The notes under the pieces were generated by a model. The model ran no database searches. It was not told the DNA's origin and was given only the letters and a program-made list of their open reading frames with translations. A stretch of DNA of 64,000 nt from Candidula unifasciata (lineage: Eukaryota > Mollusca > Gastropoda > Stylommatophora > Geomitridae), in contig CAJHNH020008444.1 in assembly GCA_905116865.2 (NCBI GenBank), positions 365,001 through 429,000 of the forward strand, written 5' to 3'. The position numbers were made by a program, and so were the translations under genes. This document shows positions 57,490 to 64,000 of the stretch, piece after piece. Position 1 is the first letter of the stretch, and the number at the start of each line of letters is the position of its first letter.

Positions 57490-57570
57490 GTTACAATGCC
57501 AGGAATCAAACCTGTCACCTCCACATTGCTAGTGCGCCTGGCCATGGAAACAAGTGTACTAAGAACATGA
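57490..57570 (-). repeat. tRNA-like SINE fragment
   Basis: Same block as 9740-9830 (atgccaggaatcaaacctgtcacct...catggaaacaagtgtactaagaacatg). Confidence 0.45.
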
Positions 57571-58154
57571 ACAACTAGGCACCCCCAACAAGTGTCTTTA
57601 TTGGTCATGCTTGAAATCCACAACTAAGGAATACGGACATAAGTAATCTCAATCCATTTAAATGGCACCATGGGTTACAGAAATGTACATTAACCAAGCA
57701 TATGCATATTTATATGGCTTTAAAGAAGGGCATAAGGCAAGCGTGCGAATATATTGACTGCAGTGGTTTTCATTTTGTAATAATTCTATCTTTCACTTGT
57801 TCATTAGCAATTAAAAAAAAAAAAATTCTGTGGTTTACAATTAAACGATCTGCTGAGATGAATAAAAAAAGAGACAAGTGAAACTGATGAACACATTAAA
57901 ACACAATCTTCCTGAAAACCAGTGGAGTGCTTGGCGGGAAAGAGGTAGGGGGGTATAAAGGCAGGAAAGCAAGAGACAAACAGTGATATAAGTGTTAAGA
58001 TAACAAGCGAAAGAATAATTGTGTGTGTGTTATTATGAAGAGAGAGCTGATGTAAGAAATAAACAGAGAAATGAAATATTTTGAATGCATAAAAGACAAA
58101 AAAATTTCAAAACACACTGGAGACTGTATTTCCCAACCCATTATCACTCCTGCT

Positions 58155-58450
58155 TGTGTGGGTTCCGAGACCCTATTATAGGGAAAACAAAAATAGACCC
58201 ACTGCCTACCCAAAAGCATGTCGTAAGAGTCGACTAATTTGGAGCTTCCTTCGAAGTCAGAGTGCATCTGTCTGAGAGGCATGGAACCAGCAGTCTGCTT
58301 ACAAGTGAGTCAGGTCTGTCAAATTGATGCACACGCAACATTCAGGTTCTGGAACAGGACTGCAGTCCAGAAGTGGATGAACAACCAGAACTTTTTGCCA
58401 GAAATTACAGCTGGTGAACGTGAAGAAGAAGAAGAAGAAGAAGAAGAAGA
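58155..58450 (-). repeat. SR-A dispersed repeat with (GAA)n tail
   Basis: Full copy from tgtgggttccgagaccctat to ggtgaacgtgaagaagaag, then about nine GAA units (58424-58450). Best example that GAA is the 3' tail. 57570-58150 before it has no gene I can support. Confidence 0.85.
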
Positions 58451-58894
58451 AGGTTATCACTCCCTTGGCCTGCCTTGTTTACTCCAAAGAAAAGGTAACA
58501 CCAGCACATTTGAAACCACTCATGCTGCAGATGCTGTAAATAAGAAGAGCAGTGCTTGATCTCTGCTTGTAGGAGCTTTCCTTCTAGACCATCTGCCAAC
58601 GAAGGCTCAATGCCTGGTCTGCCCCGCCATAACATAAAGTTTTTGCATTTTGTTTTTCCTTTCTAGGATAAGGCGCTCCAGATAAGCTTCTCTGCCTGAA
58701 GCCATTGGCAAACTGCGAGATGTGAGGTCCAATGTATGCTGCCAAACTGTCAGCATTAACAGAACACCGGTTTTACTGACTACTGTTTCACTTTATCTCA
58801 GCCATACTTGACCAAGAAGCTTCTGAACTTGAGTGGTACAGAAACATTATTACAATACCAGGATTAAGAGGAAGGATATAATTGGCATTACGGT

Positions 58895-59768
58895 GGTACC
58901 TTGGCTCATAAATTGTTGTTGTTGTTTGACTCCAGTCGTGAATTGAAACATTCTCAAGCCGAAACAATTTTCCCACTGAAATCAATTAATCCGATCCTCC
59001 ACCCTAGAAACATTGTTTTTGAATTTTGTGTGTGTGTGTGTGGATCTATGGGGGACAAAAGTATGCAGATCTAATATAAAAAATATACAGTATAAAATGT
59101 GTGGAAGACAGTTACTGGCACAAGTAGATGGTAGAGGCGGGAGAGGATGACCACGCCTTTGAATGAGAGTCCCATTCCATTCTAACGCCAGGCAACTGTG
59201 CAGATTTTTTTTTTCTTGTATCCTGGGAAGTAGTTCGATTGCTGGTTCGGTGTCAAGAATAATTTGTCTTCTTCTTCTAACACTTGAGACCTTTGCTTCC
59301 TTAACATTCACTCCTTTAGCTAGATCAACCATGTTTATGCAACTTTATTCTTTAAGATTGTCAGGACACTAGATTTAACAATTTTGTATTTTTGGTGAGA
59401 TCAGAAACATAAACATTATTCTCATGTTTAGTTCTTTTTTCCTCTTTCCTTTCTACTGTAATACGCTTTTATTTCTTTACACCACTGTCACTGACACTTT
59501 TTACTCTTGTAGCATCAATAATAATGGTTAATTTAGTGCAACAACAATATTACAAGAATTTTATCAAGAACAACGCAACAACAATGTTCACAGAACGCAA
59601 ACCTTAGTTCAACTGATGCTGTTTGTTAGCCAAAAACATAGTGCCACAGTCATGTTTCTGTGTTCGTGAGCCGAGGCACTGTTTTCTGGTTGAGTCAAAT
59701 TCTGTTAGAAAATTGTGTACGTAGGCCAATTTGTTTCATTACTAGATTTTTGTGTGACCCAAGGTACC
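58895..59768. mobile_element. Non-autonomous DNA transposon (Tc/mariner-like ends)
   Basis: ggtaccttggctcataaa at the left, tttgtgtgacccaaggtacc at the right (inverse). Just outside, TA dinucleotides could be the target duplication (...ttacggtggtacc / ggtaccaatgtcta). Inside, ctcaagccgaaacaattttc and ttaatccgatcctccaccc are typical of Tigger-like miniature elements. An internal 116-aa minus frame (58982-59332) matches no family I recognise. Confidence 0.65.
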
Positions 59769-59934
59769 AATGTCTATTTTGTGTTTTAAAAAAAAAACAT
59801 AGAAGAAACATGGCTCCTAAGCATAATGTCTCCAAAATTGAATATTCTTTGACTCGAAGAAGCTCAGCACAGTAAACTCAGGCTCTGTAGCACCGGTAAG
59901 GATCCTGCAATACTTTGGGTAGATTTGTAACTCA

Positions 59935-60215
59935 AAATTTTTCCCGGACAGCGCCGTTAGGTTACTCTTTTCAATTTCCAACTGCCAAGGGATTTTTTAC
60001 ATGCGCAACAATGCACACGGGCGTCCGATCTCACAACCCAGAGATCAGGGTAAATTACTAAAGTCGAAGTTTGACTTCCTAGGATTTTGCCTGGTATCCA
60101 TTTATGGCTTGGTCGGCCTGGGAGCCAAACTTTTTTATTTTGAAGGGAGATAATCCGACTTAGCGCAAACTCAGAACCTTTTGGCCAGCAGGTGGAGACT
60201 ATCTGCTATGCCACA
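59935..60215 (-). repeat. Dispersed repeat, family C
   Basis: Second copy of 5495-5735; ends with agcaggtggagactatctgctatgccacagcgg, the inverse of a tRNA-like head. Confidence 0.55.
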
Positions 60216-60249
60216 GCGGCTTCTAATACAAACCTTGGTACCAGAAATT

Positions 60250-60500
60250 AAGGACACCCTGGGTATGACATGCATAAAGAATGGAAACCGTTAGAGTTAT
60301 CCTTATCACCCCTTTGAGGATGCAGTTTTTGGTTATTTGAAGCCCTACTCTGGTATTTGCTAGGGGCTGCAATATAGCCCAGCCATAAATGTCTAATATG
60401 GCTTAATGCAGTTGCTGGGACCTCTCCACGGGTGATCCTCATCCACATGGTGGCACTTTGTGTCATCGGGTGTTTATCGCTTGTGTGATGTCCTGGTGGG
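60250..60500 (-). repeat. Dispersed repeat, family D (inverted)
   Basis: Inverse of 30795-30990: tcacccctttgaggatgcag, gggctgcaatatagcccagcc, ggtggcactttgtgtcatcggg, gtttatcgcttgtgtgatg. Confidence 0.75.
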
Positions 60501-60719
60501 GTAAAAGAAGATAGATAGTTTGTCAGAGAATGTAGTCTTTTTGGTTGCCTAGCTTCTTTACATTCTGTTCTATATTTTTCATGTTACTTATATCATTTAG
60601 CCACATCTGCCTGGCATGGTTTTTTCTTACTTCTTCAATTTTTTATTGAACCATTTGTATGTTTATGGTGGACACACCAAAACATCCTTCTGCAATCATT
60701 TAAATTACAATTATTCTTA

Positions 60720-60990
60720 AAGAAAAACATGAAAGATAAAAATAAAAATACAAAGAAAGATATGACAGACAAAAGAAAGAAAAACATAGCAGAAAAAAAT
60801 TTCATATTTAATTATTATAGACACAATAATACAAAGAAAAACATGGCAAACAAACATAATAATGCAAGGAAAACAGACAAAAATACAAATACAAAAAAAA
60901 AAGACAGGACAGACAAATAGAAAAAAAAACACAAAAAAAATATGGCAGACACTGAAACAAACAAAATACAAGGGAAAAGTAACACGAAGA
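60720..60990. repeat. A-rich degenerate tandem repeat
   Basis: Loose units like acaaagaaaaacatggcagacaa. 84-aa and 63-aa frames here are artefacts. Confidence 0.75.
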
Positions 60991-61299
60991 AACAGACTGA
61001 AACTGGTTAAATGTGTTTAATATTCACATGACATGATAGTGCATTGACTTAACCAGCCAGCATCTCTCAAGTATACAAACAGTAGTCTAGAAATAACCCA
61101 ACAAATGTTCATTAAAAGAACTCTTCCCTATTAGAGTCAAACATGGTCCCTGCCCAGAGCTTAAATGACTCGTGACTTGGGAGATGATGAAAAAACTGGC
61201 ACTACAATTACATATATGGATTGGGTTCCCCTGCAGCCGTCATAGAATCAGCTGTTTGTACATATTTATTGAATTCTGCATGTAAAACATTTCTTCTTG

Positions 61300-61555
61300 A
61301 GTGCTCCACAGCGTTGTTGTGAGGGGAAAAGGAATAGACCCACTTACCCCCAACAAGCATGCCGTAAAAGTCGACTCATTAGGGGTATTTTCTCTGAAGT
61401 CAGAGTGCAAATGCTTGAGAGGCAAGGAACCAACAGCATGCATACTAGTATGCAAGATCTGTCAAATGTATGTGCACGCAAAACTCAAATTCTGGAACAA
61501 GGGAACAAGACTTAAGTCCAGAAGTGGATGAACAACCAGAACTTTTCACTGACAA
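61300..61555 (-). repeat. SR-A dispersed repeat (inverted)
   Basis: From ctccacagcgttgttgtgag (diverged start) through gtcgactcattaggggtatt to agaagtggatgaacaaccag. Confidence 0.75.
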
Positions 61556-61639
61556 GATATATACCAAAGCGGACTTATAGCAAGGTACCACTTATGCTGG
61601 TTTGTTTGATTTTGCATTCTGTAGGAAGTCACACACCAT

Positions 61640-62140
61640 GCCTTGATCGATCAGTCTTTATTTTTTAACAACAAACACACAAATAATATATTGCACAATT
61701 TACTGAGGGCATATTTCGCTGTATCTTATCAGGTGCACACTACAGAAACAACTGATTAAAATGCAGCAAATAAATGAATCCTTCTAACTGAAACACAAAA
61801 TACACTACATTCACAAGTAACTGCCTGTTACACCAGGGCAACCACAAGTTGATGACCATGTCCATAATTTTTTCTGGCAGTACATAATGGTAAGCAGTAC
61901 CGACACCTTTTTAGGTATCATTTTTTCAGCGCTAATGTTACAAAGACTTTATGGTGAGTACTAGCACCTTATTTTTTGGGTTCTAGTAACAATAAGCAAG
62001 GACAAAAACCAAAAGAAAACCAGCAATATATGATATAAACAGTCAAAATGTTTTGGGTACATTGTGAGGGGAAATATATTAAAATGTAGTGATTAATGGC
62101 AATCCTGATGGAAAGTGCTGAAGGAAATCAAAGAAATTCT
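61640..62140. other. AT-rich unique sequence, possible 3' UTR of a minus-strand gene
   Basis: AATAAA on the minus strand near 61661 (cagtctttatttttt) followed rightwards by sequence free of recognised repeats. It could be the 3' end of a minus-strand gene whose coding part is right of the window. No coding exon seen. Confidence 0.2.
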
Positions 62141-62425
62141 TCTTCTTCTTTGCGTTCACTGACTCAGGCGGAATGTTGTGATTGTTCATCTACTTCTGGA
62201 CTTTAGTCTTGTCGCAGTTTGTGAGTTTTGCATGCATATCTATTTTACAGACCTGGCTTATTTGTATGCAGACTGCTGGTTCCTCGCTTCTCATGCAAAT
62301 GTACTCAGATTCTGAAGGAAATGCCACTAATTGACTTGCTTTGTTAGTAGGAGGGGGAAGACGCCAGTAGATTTATCCCTCCTCCCCAAACGCATAATGG
62401 GGTCCCGGAACCCACAACAGGATCT
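62140..62425 (+). repeat. SR-A dispersed repeat
   Basis: From ttcttcttcttctttgcgttcactg to ggggtcccggaacccacaac. Confidence 0.8.
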
Positions 62426-62442
62426 CAGATTAACCTCTAGAT

Positions 62443-62619
62443 TAGTATTTCCAATTTGAGGGTCCAAGGAATAAATTTACAGGGTCCATGATATTTGCAA
62501 CAACAAAAACTCCTTCTCAGAATGCAAGTTTTTCGGTACGACTTTTAAAAAGTCTTGGCTCTGCAGTAGATCTTTGAAAATAAGGGGGTTCGCAGATCTT
62601 CACAAATTTGGAACCACCA
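62443..62619. mobile_element. hAT-type MITE with perfect 8-bp TSD
   Basis: tagtatttccaatttg at the left, caaatttggaaccacca at the right. Flanked by ctctagat on both sides (62435-62442, 62620-62627). The right end plus flank is then tandemly duplicated (about 62600-62660 and 62660-62720, sharing ggaaccaccactc and gacttgaccaatcagagtgagaac-type blocks). Confidence 0.85.
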
Positions 62620-63179
62620 CTCTAGATGACTTGACCAATCAGAGTGAGAACCCAGATCTTCGCAAATCAGGAACCACCACTCAGATGGCTTGACCAATCA
62701 GAGTGAGAACACTGGTCAAATCTGAGACTGGTGGCCATGTGAGACTGAGAACTAATATTTTCTTTCTCATGTTTGTTGCAGGGTATATGGCAATGATAAT
62801 AATCACTGAAATTTTACATGGTCCATTCCAGCACTGTATGACATAACCAACAATAACTCACATGAGCATATGGTTGAGACTGACACACATACAGGAACAG
62901 ATTGGGGATGCAGGGAAAGAGTTCATGTGTGTGAGAGTGAGCATCTGTCTTCGAAGTGATCAATTAAGTTAATTAATCCAAAAAGGGGCATGAAAAGTTT
63001 CATCATTTAAATAAGTTAACAAAAAATCAGAAATCCAATACAACAAAAAATGAGATTTAAAAAAAAATCAAATGACTGACAAAAATACACAAAGTAATTA
63101 CTTTCATTAAAAAAAAAAAAAATACAACTGGAAGGTTAATACTGTAGAATAAAGACAACATTTGGAATAATACAATTCA

Positions 63180-63600
63180 TCATCATCATCAAGTGCTTTG
63201 CCAGCTGGCGTAGGCTTTCATGTGTCGCCACAGATCTCAGTCTTTGGTGTTCTGGATCAATTCCACTGATCAATTTCTCTAGGCCACTGCCTTAAGCCAC
63301 TCACCATCATTTCTCTTGGTCTGCCTCTGCCTCTTCTAGTGATCTTTCCAGTCATCACAATATTTCCCAGTGCTCCTTTTCTCATCACATGACCAAAGAA
63401 CTTTGTCTCCTTCTCATTGTTGTATATGATATTCTACTTTCATCAGCCATTTCCAGGCATTCAATGTTGGTTATTCTCCCATTCCAAGGTATTCTCAGCA
63501 TTCTTCTCAAGAACCACATTTCAGTTGCCTCCAAACTCTTCATAATTTGTTTGCTCACATTCCAAGACTCTCGATGCAACATTTCATTACTCGTTTTCTG
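63180..63600 (-). mobile_element. LINE RT C-terminal fragment
   Basis: Minus strand encodes ESWNVSKQIMKSLEATEMWF, LRRMLRIPWNGRITNIECLE, then in another frame HVMRKGALGNIVMTGKITRR and GRGRPREMMVSGL. This LEATEMWFLRRM(L/M)RIxW block is a hallmark of a widespread non-LTR ORF2. Begins with a CAT trinucleotide run at 63180. Confidence 0.8.
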
Positions 63601-63724
63601 ATGTTAAAATAATACAAATGAAAAGAATAAATAAATCAAACCGAAAAACTGCACCAAATAATGCATGAAACAACTAATAAATAAATCTACAAACGACAGT
63701 GTGGGTTAGATGACAATTGTTTGG

Positions 63725-63860
63725 TGTAGGTTCTGGGGTTCCACTCTAGGGGATAACAGAACAGACTCACTGTCCTCGACAGGCATGTCAACAAATGTGA
63801 CTAATTAATGTAGTGTTGAAATTAGCTGTAAACCGTAATACAATGTGCCAACTGCCTTTT
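63725..63860 (-). repeat. SR-A/A2 fragment (inverted)
   Basis: ggttctggggttccactctaggggataacagaacagactcactg...gaaattagctgtaaaccgtaatacaatgtgcca. Last recognisable element before the window end. Confidence 0.65.
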
Positions 63861-64000
63861 TAAGGAAGAAGATGGAAATAAAAATGGACACAATTATGAA
63901 ATTGTGGGCAAGATTACAGCTAAATCAACTGAGGTACAAGAGTTTTCAAAAGCTTGTTCATTATTCATTTACAGATCATCTTTATTGCACACTGGACATG

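Overview
This is eukaryotic, metazoan DNA. It has spliced genes with GT-AG introns and a very high load of tandem and interspersed repeats. The style of the repeats (LINE tails, RNase H fragments, tRNA-like SINEs, short inverted-repeat DNA transposons) and the divergence of the proteins from human suggest a lophotrochozoan, most likely a gastropod mollusc. That assignment is inference. Three protein-coding genes can be supported by assembling exons; almost everything else is repeat.

Layout. (1) 1-6600 is mostly tandem repeat: a ~29-bp CAGCTGACACAAACACACA satellite, CT, GGAT and GATA microsatellites, LINE/RNase H relics and a 17-N assembly gap. (2) 6609-6752 (+) is the last coding exon of a PPT2-type lysosomal thioesterase. 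Its 3' flank (7028-7530) is duplicated at 1-480. (3) 8996-41207 (+) is a complete TBC1D13 orthologue: 14 coding exons, 395 aa, with both TBC catalytic fingers intact. Its introns hold five minisatellites, several LINE fragments, piggyBac-like and hAT-like miniature elements with clear target-site duplications, SINEs, and a ~3.2-kb insertion-like block containing a long polypyrimidine stretch. (4) 41.2-51.7 kb is the convergent intergenic region, with minisatellites, RNase H relics and an inverted-repeat element. (5) 51703-56872 (-) is a complete V-ATPase subunit G gene (3 exons, 116 aa). (6) 57-64 kb is repeat-rich sequence upstream of it.

How the genes relate. All three act in the endolysosomal system: a lysosomal thioesterase, a Rab GTPase-activating protein and a subunit of the lysosomal proton pump. 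They are not an operon. The most interesting point is that their human counterparts lie on 6p21 (PPT2, ATP6V1G2, within the MHC class III region) and on its 9q32-q34 paralogon (TBC1D13, ATP6V1G1), so the window may preserve a piece of the ancestral proto-MHC linkage group. Other observations are minisatellites apparently born inside LINE reverse-transcriptase sequence, and a perfect CLEAR-type motif carried by a miniature transposon in intron 1 of the V-ATPase gene. I found no prokaryote-type system, no CRISPR array and no clearly functional non-coding RNA gene.
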